DNA of 64,000 nucleotides, from NCBI GenBank assembly GCA_039029135.1, contig JBCCGT010000008.1, positions 1 through 64,000 of the forward strand, in the 5' to 3' direction. Origin of the DNA: JALZVT01 sp039029135. Lineage in GTDB: Bacteria > Pseudomonadota > Gammaproteobacteria > Pseudomonadales > Azotimanducaceae. The position numbers and the translations under genes were made by a program. The notes under the pieces were generated by a model that had not been told where the DNA came from, did no database searches, and saw nothing but the letters and a program-made list of their open reading frames with translations. Within the stretch, counting starts at the first letter, position 1. Each line of letters starts with the position of its first letter. Of the stretch, positions 16,132-24,268 are shown in pieces.

Positions 16132-17016
16132 TTATTCAGAGGTTTCCTGGCTGCGAGCCGTTAGTGTCGCGATGATCTTGTTGACGTCATAAACGTCGTC
16201 GCCGTCGTAGCGCGGCGCCTGCGCGGCAAACGCGCGTGCAACCTCGTCGGCCCGACGCGCGGCGATCTCGGCGACGTGCGGGTGGCTCAGGATGAAGAAA
16301 TACTCCTGTTCCAGCGCCTCGATCACCTTGTCCGCCACGGTCGTGGCGGGCAGCCCCATCTGCATCGCGGCCGAGCCGGCCGGGTTGGCCTCTATCGCGC
16401 CGCCCAGCGAGTCGGGGCGGCGTTCGGATGCCTTCCACAGCGTGGATTCGACGATGCCGGGACACAGCACGCTGACGCCGACGTTGTCCGGCAGCTCCGC
16501 ACGCAGCATGTCGGAGAGACCGAGCACCGCGTGCTTGGAGGCGTTGTACACGTGCGCGTTGTTGTGAGGCCGGCCGAAGGAATGCTCGGAGCCGGTGTTG
16601 ATTATCCAGCTCGGCGCGCCGGAGGCGATCATTCGCGGCACGAAGGCGCGCACGCCGTTCATCACGCCGACGACGTTGACGCCGAGCACCCACTCCACGT
16701 CCTCTGGACTTGCCGTCCATACCGGTCCCGCGCCGCCCATTACGCCGGCGTTGTTAAACAGCAGCTCGACGGAGCCGAATTCGAGCCAGGCGGTCTCGGC
16801 CAGATTCTCCACGGCCTGCGGATCGCGCACATCCAGCGAGTAGGCGGCCGAGCGTACGCCGTGCTGCCGCGCCGCCTGCGCCACGGCCTCCGCCTGGGCC
16901 TGCTCGATGTCGACCACGCAGACGTTCGCGCCGCGTTCCGCCAGCGCTATCGCGATCGCGCGGCCGATGCCGTTGCCGCCGCCCGTGATGACGGCGGTGT
17001 TGCCCTGAATCTCCAT
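16132..17016 (-). CDS. Short-chain dehydrogenase/reductase
   Basis: 294 residues from ATG 17016, which has GGGAGA 4 bp upstream. TGGGNGIG is the cofactor glycine motif, NNAGV and the catalytic Y-N-A-S-K (HVYNASKHAVLG) are canonical, with a Ser in NTGSEHS. An Asp in VVDIEQAQ after strand 2 points to NAD preference. The C-terminal ~40 residues are longer than minimal SDRs. It is probably cotranscribed with the PhyH gene downstream, acting on an alcohol or ketone. Substrate unknown. Confidence 0.88.
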   Translation of the reverse strand: MEIQGNTAVITGGGNGIGRAIAIALAERGANVCVVDIEQAQAEAVAQAARQHGVRSAAYSLDVRDPQAVENLAETAWLEFGSVELLFNNAGVMGGAGPVWTASPEDVEWVLGVNVVGVMNGVRAFVPRMIASGAPSWIINTGSEHSFGRPHNNAHVYNASKHAVLGLSDMLRAELPDNVGVSVLCPGIVESTLWKASERRPDSLGGAIEANPAGSAAMQMGLPATTVADKVIEALEQEYFFILSHPHVAEIAARRADEVARAFAAQAPRYDGDDVYDVNKIIATLTARSQETSE

Positions 17017-17187
17017 TCGGTCTCCCAACTTCGCTGTACGCCCGCCGTTAGCCGGGCATCGTCGGCCGCAATGATACCCTCTGTGCCCGTACGGACGGCG
17101 TGCGCCGGCGGGCCATCGGTGTTCGATTGGCGCGCTTGTTGTGCTCGGCGTCGATCGAGAAAAATCTGCGCGACAAAGGAATCACGC

Positions 17188-19563
17188 ATGCGCCAACTGA
17201 CTCTCTGCCTGCTGCTGATGGTGCCGCTCTTGCTGCCCGGCAACGCCGCCGCGGCGTTCGGCGGCACCACGGATGGAATGATTCGCCACGATGGCTTCAT
17301 CCCGCTGTGGTGGGACGCGGACAAAGGGCGCGTGCTCGCCGAGATCAGTCGTTTCGATACCGATCTGCTGTACGTGGTCTCGCTGCCGACCGGCGTTGGT
17401 TCCAATGACATCGGTCTCGATCGCGGTCAGCTGGGCGGTACGCGCGTCGTGTTCTTTCGGCGCAGCGGTCCGCGGGTGCTGCTAGTCGAACGCAACATGG
17501 CGTTCCGCGCGCAAACCGACAATCCCGACGAGCGCCGCGCCGTCGAGGAGGCGTTCGCGCAGAGCGTGCTGGCCGGGCTGGAGGTGATCGCCACCGAAGG
17601 CGAAGTCGCGCTTGTCGACATGACGTCCTATCTCAAGACCGACGCCTACGGCGTCGCGCAGCGGCTGGCGCGGTTGGAAGAGGGCAGCTTCAAGGTGGAC
17701 GCCGATCGCTCGGCGCCCGACCCGGACACGCTGAAGAGCTTCAGCAAGAACGCGGTGCTGGAGGCCTGGATCACGCTGGCCGGCAGCAAGCCGGGGGCGC
17801 AGGTCGCAAGCGTCGTGCCGACGCCGAACACGATCACCGTCAAGCAGCGGCACCAGTTCATCGCAGCCCCCGAAGCCGGCTTTGCGCTGCGCGCCTTTCA
17901 CCCCCGGTCAGGCTTCTTCTCACGGACCTATCAGGACTACGCCGTGACGCTCGAGCAGCGGATGCGCCGCCATCTGCTGATCCGGCATCGCCTTGAAAAG
18001 GCCGACCCGGACGCCGCGCTCAGCGACGCGGTCGAACCGTTGGTCTACTACGTCGACCGCGGCGCGCCGGAGCCGATCCGCTCCGCGCTGATCGAGGGCG
18101 CGTCCTGGTGGAACGCGGCCTTCGAGGCGGCAGGCTTTCGCAACGCCTTTCAGGTGCGGCTGCTGCCCGAGGGCGCCGATCCGCTCGATATTCGCTACAA
18201 CGTTATCCAGTGGGTCCACCGCTCGACGCGCGGCTGGTCGTACGGCGCGTCGATCGTCGACCCGCGCAGCGGCGAGATCATCAAGGGTCACGTCAGCCTC
18301 GGTTCGCTGCGCGTGCGCCAGGACCTGCTGATCGCCCAGGGCCTAACCGCGCCGTTCGATGCGGACGGGGATCAGGGCGAAGCGGCGCGCGAGATGGCGC
18401 TGGCGCGCCTGCGGCAGCTCAGCGCGCACGAGGTCGGGCACACGCTGGGGCTCGCGCACAACTTCGCGGCCAGCGCGGTCAACGACGCCTCCGTCATGGA
18501 CTATCCGCACCCGAACGTGCGTCTGGATGGTCGGGGGCTCGTCAGCCTCGCCGGCGCGTACGACGTGGGCATCGGCGAGTGGGACAAGCTCGCGATCGCC
18601 TACGGCTATCGGGTTTATCCCGACGCCGCCGCGGAGGCCGCGGGCCTGGCGAACGTGCTCGATGAGGCGCAACAGCAGGGACTGCGGTTCATTTCCGATG
18701 CGGACGTGCGCGGCCCCGCAACCGCGCACGCGGGCGGTCACCTGTGGGACAACGGCGCGGACGTGCTCGTTCGCTACGCGGAACTGCTCGCGGTTCGCGA
18801 GCGAGCGCTGGCGCGTTTTTCCCCGGCGGTGCTGCCACCCGGTCGGCCGCTGGCGCTGCTCGAGGAAGCGCTGGTGCCCGTCTACCTGCTGCACCGATTC
18901 CAGGCCGAGGCGGTGACCAAGCTGATTGGCGGCGTGGACTACGACTACGCGCTCAAGGGAGAGTCGCTGGGACGCGGGTCCAGCGTCGCGCCCGAGCGCC
19001 AGCGGGCGGCGCTGGCTGCGCTGTTCGATTCGTTGCAGCCCAGCGTCCTGCGCGTGCCCGAGTCGCTGCTGCCGCACCTGCTGCCGCCGGCCTATGGCGA
19101 CGGTCGCACGCGCGAATACTTCGCCCATCGCACGGCCAACAGCTTCGACCGCGCGGCTCCGGCGCGCGCGCTGACGCAGCTGGTGACCCAGATGCTGCTC
19201 GAGCCGGGGCGGGCACAGCGTCTGCTGCAACAGCGCGCCGCGGATCGCACGCAGCTCGGTCTGCGCGAGATGCTCGTCGCTTACACCGACCGGCTGATCC
19301 TGCCGGTGAGCGCTCGCGAGAGCGATCCGACCGGCGTCGAGAGCGCGTGGGTTGCGCTGCGCGAACTGCAGCGGCTGGCGCTAAACGCTGCGAGTGATGC
19401 GGTGCGCGCGGCGGCGCTCGCGCAGCTGCAGGCGCTGCCGGGCGCGCTGCGGCGCGGCGAGCAGGCGCAGCAGATGGCGGCCGAGATCCGCCGCTTTCTG
19501 GAGGCGCCCGCCGCGGAGCTGCTGCCCGAACGGGTGACCGTGCCCCCCGGATCGCCCATCTGA
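17188..19563 (+). CDS. Secreted zinc-dependent metalloprotease (metzincin-like, DUF4953/DUF5117 type)
   Basis: 791 residues from ATG 17188 with AAAGGA upstream. MRQLTLCLLLMVPLLLPGNA plus AAAA is a cleavable signal peptide. H414-E-V-G-H418-T-L-G-L-A-H424 is the HExxHxxGxxH metzincin zinc site, followed by VMDYPHP as a Met-turn. The N-terminal 200 residues (YVVSLPTGVGSNDIGLDRGQ) match the DUF5117 region of large bacterial metalloproteases. The C-terminal third is helical. The open frame extends about 900 bp upstream, but that part is antisense to the SDR and lacks similarity. Likely periplasmic or secreted; substrate unknown. Confidence 0.88.
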   Translation: MRQLTLCLLLMVPLLLPGNAAAAFGGTTDGMIRHDGFIPLWWDADKGRVLAEISRFDTDLLYVVSLPTGVGSNDIGLDRGQLGGTRVVFFRRSGPRVLLVERNMAFRAQTDNPDERRAVEEAFAQSVLAGLEVIATEGEVALVDMTSYLKTDAYGVAQRLARLEEGSFKVDADRSAPDPDTLKSFSKNAVLEAWITLAGSKPGAQVASVVPTPNTITVKQRHQFIAAPEAGFALRAFHPRSGFFSRTYQDYAVTLEQRMRRHLLIRHRLEKADPDAALSDAVEPLVYYVDRGAPEPIRSALIEGASWWNAAFEAAGFRNAFQVRLLPEGADPLDIRYNVIQWVHRSTRGWSYGASIVDPRSGEIIKGHVSLGSLRVRQDLLIAQGLTAPFDADGDQGEAAREMALARLRQLSAHEVGHTLGLAHNFAASAVNDASVMDYPHPNVRLDGRGLVSLAGAYDVGIGEWDKLAIAYGYRVYPDAAAEAAGLANVLDEAQQQGLRFISDADVRGPATAHAGGHLWDNGADVLVRYAELLAVRERALARFSPAVLPPGRPLALLEEALVPVYLLHRFQAEAVTKLIGGVDYDYALKGESLGRGSSVAPERQRAALAALFDSLQPSVLRVPESLLPHLLPPAYGDGRTREYFAHRTANSFDRAAPARALTQLVTQMLLEPGRAQRLLQQRAADRTQLGLREMLVAYTDRLILPVSARESDPTGVESAWVALRELQRLALNAASDAVRAAALAQLQALPGALRRGEQAQQMAAEIRRFLEAPAAELLPERVTVPPGSPI

Positions 19564-19596
19564 GGCGCTTTGACCGCCGGCCGCTCCGGGCTTTTC

Positions 19597-19740
19597 ACCC
19601 GCCAGCCATCCTCCTTATGGAGAAGAGGCTGGCGGGTCTCATACGACAAATCAAACACGAAGGTGTTTGATTTGCGTTTGGCCATCCTCTTCGCATAAGG
19701 AGGCCAGAATCTAGCAGGTTGTTTTTCAACAACCTGCTAG
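19597..19740. repeat. Cluster of long perfect hairpins (REP/MITE-like or terminator array)
   Basis: Three perfect inverted repeats follow one another: ACCCGCCAGCC/GGCTGGCGGGT (19597-19607, 19627-19637), CAAATCAAACAC/GTGTTTGATTTG with a 4 nt loop (19647-19658, 19663-19674), and CTAGCAGGTTGTT/AACAACCTGCTAG with a TTTC loop (19711-19723, 19728-19740). In addition CTCCTTATG near 19611 and its complement CATAAGGAG near 19695 flank the middle hairpin, so the whole 145 bp is a larger imperfect dyad. The position after the metalloprotease stop could serve termination, but the size and nesting exceed a simple terminator. Confidence 0.8.
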
Positions 19741-19772
19741 TCTGACCCTGCGGCGTTGAGGGAGACGGTGCG

Positions 19773-21125
19773 ATGACGGATGCGGAGCGCGACGCGCTGG
19801 ATGCGGCGAAGGCGGCGCGGCTGACCTGGATCGCGCGGCTGTACAGCTACGACGAGGAGGCCATCAGCGATGTGGTGGCCGACGAGCAGCTGTTCGATCG
19901 CCGCAACGATTTCGGCATGCAGCACTTTCTCGACAGCTATCGCCCCCTGACCAAGCTGCGGGACAAACACGGTCCGCTTGTGTTTCGCGTCGGCGCTGTA
20001 GAGCACGAGGCGAGCGACGTGACGCTCGCCGAGCTGCACGCCGATCTGCCGGACGGCGGTCGGGTCACCTTCATCCAGCGTGTGCGCTTCGAAGCGGCGC
20101 TGCCCTGTCGGGTGCGCTACTGGTCTTCCTACCCGCCGCTGCCGGACGGAGTGCGCATACGGCCATACGCTCCGACCGACGCGCCGGGATGCGTGGCGCT
20201 GGAGCGCCTGTGTCCCATGGAGAGCGCAGACGGCACGCGCTGGGTCCTGGATCGCGGCGACCGGTTCGATGACTATCTACAGCTCATGGCGCCGACCGAC
20301 GCCTGGGTCGCCGAGTACGCGGGCGACATCGTGGGCTTCTTTTCCTGCGCGCTGCGACCGGTGACTTATCAGGACGAGTCCTGCTACGCGGTGTATCAGC
20401 ACCACTATCGCGTCCACCCAGAGCACCGGGCGGGCAGCGTGTCCGTGGCGCTCGCGTCACACGTCGACCCGCGGCGTACCTTCGACGGGCTGAACGTGCC
20501 GTTTCCCTATTCGCTGGTCGATCCGGACAACGTGCACATGCAGCACGTCGGTTTCCCGGCCGTGCCCGATGTCCGCATCGCGCGCCTGACGCTATCGCTG
20601 TCGGCGCTGCGCGCACCTCTTGCGTCGGAGGATCCGGAGGCTCAGGAGATCGAACTGGATACGCCGTCAGTGGCGAGCATCATCGCGCTGATGGACGCGA
20701 CCCACGGCGAACGGGTGCTGTACCCGGGGGTGACCGCCGAGGCGCTGCAGGCGCGCTGGTCGCGCGTGGTGGATTACAACCACGCCAGCTACCGCGGTAC
20801 CGACGATGCCTTCGTGGGCCTGTGGCTCGCGGGCGAGCGCAACCTTCTCGAACGAGCTGAACAGCGGGAGGAGCGGCGGCTCGGGTTCGTGCTGGACTAC
20901 GGCGCGCGCGCCCCGGCGGATCTGCTCGCAACGCTGCGGCGAGCCGCGGTCGACATCGATCCGACGCTCACCCATCTCGCGCTCATGTGTGACACGCGCG
21001 CGCCGGAGTATGCGCTGCTCGAGCCCTTCGCCGATGACGTCGCTTCGCTTGCGATTCACACGCTGCCCTGGATCATCGCCGATCTGCAGCAGGGGGCGGT
21101 GTACTGCGACGGCGCCTACTGCTGA
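19773..21125 (+). CDS. GNAT-fold protein with N-terminal NTF2-like extension
   Basis: 450 residues. The first ~125 residues (LTWIARLYSYDEEAISDVVA, FIQRVRFEAALPCRVRYWSS) look like an NTF2/SnoaL-type alpha+beta module. From GVRIRPYAPTDAPGCVALER a GNAT acetyltransferase-like fold follows, with WVAEYAGDIVGFFSCALRPV and HHYRVHPEHRAGSVSVALAS as the strand-loop-helix that binds acetyl-CoA. A second, weaker GNAT-like half may occupy the C terminus. I do not recognise the exact family. It stands alone after the hairpin cluster and before an OYE gene on the same strand. Confidence 0.65.
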   Translation: MTDAERDALDAAKAARLTWIARLYSYDEEAISDVVADEQLFDRRNDFGMQHFLDSYRPLTKLRDKHGPLVFRVGAVEHEASDVTLAELHADLPDGGRVTFIQRVRFEAALPCRVRYWSSYPPLPDGVRIRPYAPTDAPGCVALERLCPMESADGTRWVLDRGDRFDDYLQLMAPTDAWVAEYAGDIVGFFSCALRPVTYQDESCYAVYQHHYRVHPEHRAGSVSVALASHVDPRRTFDGLNVPFPYSLVDPDNVHMQHVGFPAVPDVRIARLTLSLSALRAPLASEDPEAQEIELDTPSVASIIALMDATHGERVLYPGVTAEALQARWSRVVDYNHASYRGTDDAFVGLWLAGERNLLERAEQREERRLGFVLDYGARAPADLLATLRRAAVDIDPTLTHLALMCDTRAPEYALLEPFADDVASLAIHTLPWIIADLQQGAVYCDGAYC

Positions 21126-21168
21126 GTTTTTTGCGTCTTCACTGCGACGCCCTGCCTGAGGAACCTTG

Positions 21169-22248
21169 ATGACCGATCTGCTTGCACCACTGACCTTTGC
21201 GCGCGGTCCGGCGATGAAGAACCGCTTCATGCTCGCCCCGCTGACCAACACGCAGAGCCAGGACGACGGCGTGCTCTCCGACGACGAGTTCCGCTGGCTG
21301 ACCATGCGCGCCGAGGGCGGCTTTGGGTTGACGATGACCTGCGCGGCGCACGTACAGGCTCAGGGACGCGGTTTCCCCGGCCAGCTCGGCGTCTTCGACG
21401 ATCGGCACATCGACGGGCTCGCGCGGCTGGCGAACGCGATCCAGCGGCAGGGGAGTCTCAGTAGCGTGCAGCTACACCACGCCGGCCAGCGCTCGCCCGC
21501 GGAGCTCATCGGGACCGCGCCGGTGTGCCCGTCGGCCGACGAGGACAGCGGCGCGCGCGCGTTGACCGCCTCTGAGGTCGCGGTGCTGCGCGACGATTTC
21601 ATCGCCGCAGCCGTGCGCAGCGAGCGTGCGGGATTCGACGGGGTCGAGATACACGGCGCGCACGGCTACGTGCTGTCGCAGTTTTTCAGCCCGGTGATCA
21701 ATCGTCGCGACGACGCCTACGGCGGCACGCTCGACAATCGTTACCGCATCCTGTTCGAGATCATCGACGGCATCCGCGCGAGCTGCCGAGCGGACTTTCA
21801 GCTCGGCGTGCGGCTGTCTCCGGAGCGCTTCGGTCTACGCCTGCCCGACGTTATCGAGATCGCGCGGCGACTGCTGATCGGCGGCGACATCGATTTTCTC
21901 GACATGTCGCTGTGGGATGTCTTCAAGGCCCCGCGCGACGAAAACTACGCCGGCCGTTCGCTGATGAGCTGCTTCACAGAGCTGCCGCGCGGTGAGACGC
22001 GCCTCGGCGTCGCCGGGATGATCCGCACGCCGGCGGAGGCAGAGGCCGCGATGGCGGCCGGCGCCGACTGGGTGATGCTGGGAAGAGCGGCGATCCTGCA
22101 GCATGACTTCCCCGCGCGCTATGCCGAACGGCGCGATTTCGAAACCGCCGAGTGGCCGGTGACCCGCGAGTACCTCGCGGGACAGGGGCTTTCGCCGCGC
22201 TTCGTCGACTACGTCAAGACGGGCTGGCCGGCCATGGTGGCGGACTGA
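21169..22248 (+). CDS. NADH:flavin oxidoreductase (Old Yellow Enzyme family)
   Basis: 359 residues from ATG 21169, with GAGGAA 7 bp upstream. FMLAPLTNTQSQDDGVLSDD is the FMN-binding start; H162-G-A-H165 in HGAHGYVLSQFFSPVINRRD holds the substrate-activating His pair and the conserved YGG follows. The C-terminal barrel ends with DWVMLGRAAI. OYEs reduce activated C=C bonds and are common in aromatic, terpene and steroid catabolism. It is convergent with the FAH-family hydrolase (2 bp gap), at the end of the ring-cleavage operon. Confidence 0.9.
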   Translation: MTDLLAPLTFARGPAMKNRFMLAPLTNTQSQDDGVLSDDEFRWLTMRAEGGFGLTMTCAAHVQAQGRGFPGQLGVFDDRHIDGLARLANAIQRQGSLSSVQLHHAGQRSPAELIGTAPVCPSADEDSGARALTASEVAVLRDDFIAAAVRSERAGFDGVEIHGAHGYVLSQFFSPVINRRDDAYGGTLDNRYRILFEIIDGIRASCRADFQLGVRLSPERFGLRLPDVIEIARRLLIGGDIDFLDMSLWDVFKAPRDENYAGRSLMSCFTELPRGETRLGVAGMIRTPAEAEAAMAAGADWVMLGRAAILQHDFPARYAERRDFETAEWPVTREYLAGQGLSPRFVDYVKTGWPAMVAD

Positions 22249-22250
22249 AT

Positions 22251-23234
22251 CTAGGTCGATCCGGCGTCGACGATGGTCGATGCCTGATGGCCCAGATCGA
22301 GCGTGCCGTCGCGGCTCGTCAGCGTCAGCCGCAGCTTGTCGCCGGGTTGCAGAAAACGCACGCCCCGCAGCGACTTGATCAGCTTCCGCCGGCGCCGCTC
22401 GTCGTTTGTGAAGTTAATCAGGATCGCGAGACCGACCTTCGGCGTTGCATTCAGGATGACGCCGCCTGGCGTTCCGGTGAGGAGCAGATCGCCGCGCCTG
22501 ACGTCGGTGAAGCCGGCTAGCTCGGTCAGCGTCTCGGCGGGCTTGTGGATCAACAGGTCCGTGGTGGCGTCTTGTCGGATCTCGCCGTTCAGCGCAAGCG
22601 TCAGCCGCAGATGGTTGAGCAGATCGTCGTCCCCCTCGCCCAGTAGATAAAGCGTTGGCCCGAGGGGGCAAAAGGTGCGCTGGCCCTTGCCCTTGAACCA
22701 CTGCAGCATGGGCGCGCCGAACATGAAGTCGCGTGCCGACACATCGTTGGCTAGCGTGATGCCGCCAACGTAGTCGAGCAGGTTGGCCTCGGTGATATTG
22801 GCGTGCGGCGCTATGTCGCGCCGCATCACCAGCCCCAGCTCGACCTCGTAGTCCAGCAGTTCGCAGCCGCGCGGCCGCACGATGGCGTCTCGCGGACCGC
22901 AGATCGATGACGGGGGCTTGGAGAAAATCAGGTTCTGACCTTTTTTCGCCGCGGCCGTACGGCTCGCGCCACCCTCTTCGCGGTGCGATGCGTAGTTCAG
23001 CCCCTGGCAGAAGATCTGCACATCCGCGCTGATCGGCGCACGCAGCTGTGTCTCGCCAGCGGGCACCCGCGGTAGCGCGACAGCTTCGAATCGTTCGGGT
23101 CGCTCGCGATAGTCGTCCAGCAGTTCGCGATGGGTCGGGTATTGGTCTGGCAGAAGCGCGAACTCGTCACCGTGCACCACCGCCCAGCGCTCGCCGAAGT
23201 CCTCGTGCTGTACGCGGGAGACCGAAACGCCCAT
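22251..23234 (-). CDS. Fumarylacetoacetate hydrolase (FAH)-family hydrolase
   Basis: 327 residues. DYEVELGLVMRRDI provides the two Glu and DVSARDFMFG the Asp of the FAH metal site; LLTGTPGGVI is the family end signature. The N-terminal ~90 residues precede the FAH core, as in many 2-hydroxyhepta-2,4-diene-dioate isomerase/hydrolase homologues. It starts 3 bp after the VOC dioxygenase stop, so the two are translated together: extradiol ring cleavage followed by C-C bond hydrolysis or isomerisation of the product is the natural reading. The exact reaction is inferred. Confidence 0.9.
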   Translation of the reverse strand: MGVSVSRVQHEDFGERWAVVHGDEFALLPDQYPTHRELLDDYRERPERFEAVALPRVPAGETQLRAPISADVQIFCQGLNYASHREEGGASRTAAAKKGQNLIFSKPPSSICGPRDAIVRPRGCELLDYEVELGLVMRRDIAPHANITEANLLDYVGGITLANDVSARDFMFGAPMLQWFKGKGQRTFCPLGPTLYLLGEGDDDLLNHLRLTLALNGEIRQDATTDLLIHKPAETLTELAGFTDVRRGDLLLTGTPGGVILNATPKVGLAILINFTNDERRRRKLIKSLRGVRFLQPGDKLRLTLTSRDGTLDLGHQASTIVDAGST

Positions 23235-23237
23235 CGC

Positions 23238-24254
23238 TTAGGCCGCCTTGCCGCTGGATTGCGTCCGCGCGCGCAACAGCCGCGCGACGTTGCGCAGCGC
23301 CTTCCAGTTCCAGCGCGAGACGACGAAGCTCGGCGGCGGTGCCGGCCCCCAGTAGTCCTGCATGTCGCCGATGCCGCAGTCGCCTGCCTCGTGGTCCTCG
23401 TTCATCAGGTCCGTGTCGGTCCAGTGTTCGTGCACAACGCCGAACGGGCTGCGCCAGTAGTCGAAGATCTGGCCACCGAGCAGATGCCGGCCGATACCCC
23501 AGACGTGCTTGCGCTTTTTGTGTTTCAGGTACTCATGCCCCGCCATCAGGTCGTCGAAGTTGCTGACCTCAAACGCGATGTGCTGGACGCGCGCGCCCTC
23601 GTCCAGCGCAAACTGAAAGCCGACGACGTGATGGTCGACAAACTCGGCGCCGCGATCGAGTCGCCCAAAGATCATCTGAGCGCTGCCGTCGGGCAGGCGC
23701 ATGGCGTCGGAGGTGCGCAGCCCTAGATGGCGGTTGTACCAGCGATAGACGCGCTCGGGCTCGGCGCTCTCCAGCACCAGGTGACCGATGCGGCGGACGC
23801 GGGAAGGCCCGCGCTGCGCGCCGGGCAGGTCGCCTTTGCGTTCCTGTTTGCCGTTCATGTTGTAAGGCTTGGCCGGTGCGCCGGCGAGCGCTTCTAGAGA
23901 TGCTCGCCCGTGAACGACCTCGACGCGCATGCCCTGCGGGTCAGTCAGCCTAACGACGCTGCCGCCGCCCGGTTCGTCGAGCGGCTCGACTGCGGATGCG
24001 CCAGGCAGGCCGGCGAGGGCGTGCAAATCGGCTTCGCTGTCGACCTCGAATGCGATCGCGATGACGTCGCCAGAGCCCTGGCTGAGTACGTAGCAGTGAG
24101 CCCTCGCATCGGTACCGCGCAGGTAGATCCGGTCCGCGATGCGCTCGGTGACCTGCAGCCCGAACTCCTGCAGGAATTTCTCGGCCTTGGGCAGATCGGG
24201 CGCTTCGACGCGCACGTAGGCGAGACGCTTGGCTTTGATCTTCGAGTCAGACAT
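23238..24254 (-). CDS. Two-domain extradiol-type ring-cleavage dioxygenase (VOC superfamily)
   Basis: 338 residues from ATG 24254 (GGAGCACACGCC upstream). Two VOC modules: about 8-117 and 152-285. The metal ligands of type I extradiol enzymes are present in the second: H158 (IGHLVL), H225 (VQHIAFEV) and E276 (VVHEHWTD). This matches BphC/catechol 2,3-dioxygenase-like enzymes with Fe(II) or Mn(II). It lies 14 bp downstream of the sulfatase and directly before the FAH gene. The substrate would be a catechol-type diol, perhaps released from a sulfate ester. Confidence 0.87.
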   Translation of the reverse strand: MSDSKIKAKRLAYVRVEAPDLPKAEKFLQEFGLQVTERIADRIYLRGTDARAHCYVLSQGSGDVIAIAFEVDSEADLHALAGLPGASAVEPLDEPGGGSVVRLTDPQGMRVEVVHGRASLEALAGAPAKPYNMNGKQERKGDLPGAQRGPSRVRRIGHLVLESAEPERVYRWYNRHLGLRTSDAMRLPDGSAQMIFGRLDRGAEFVDHHVVGFQFALDEGARVQHIAFEVSNFDDLMAGHEYLKHKKRKHVWGIGRHLLGGQIFDYWRSPFGVVHEHWTDTDLMNEDHEAGDCGIGDMQDYWGPAPPPSFVVSRWNWKALRNVARLLRARTQSSGKAA

Positions 24255-24268
24255 GGCGTGTGCTCCGT

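Noticed and set aside
16276..17187. N-terminal extension of the metalloprotease frame
   Set aside because: It is antisense to a clear SDR gene. A signal peptide and ribosome site mark the start at 17188.
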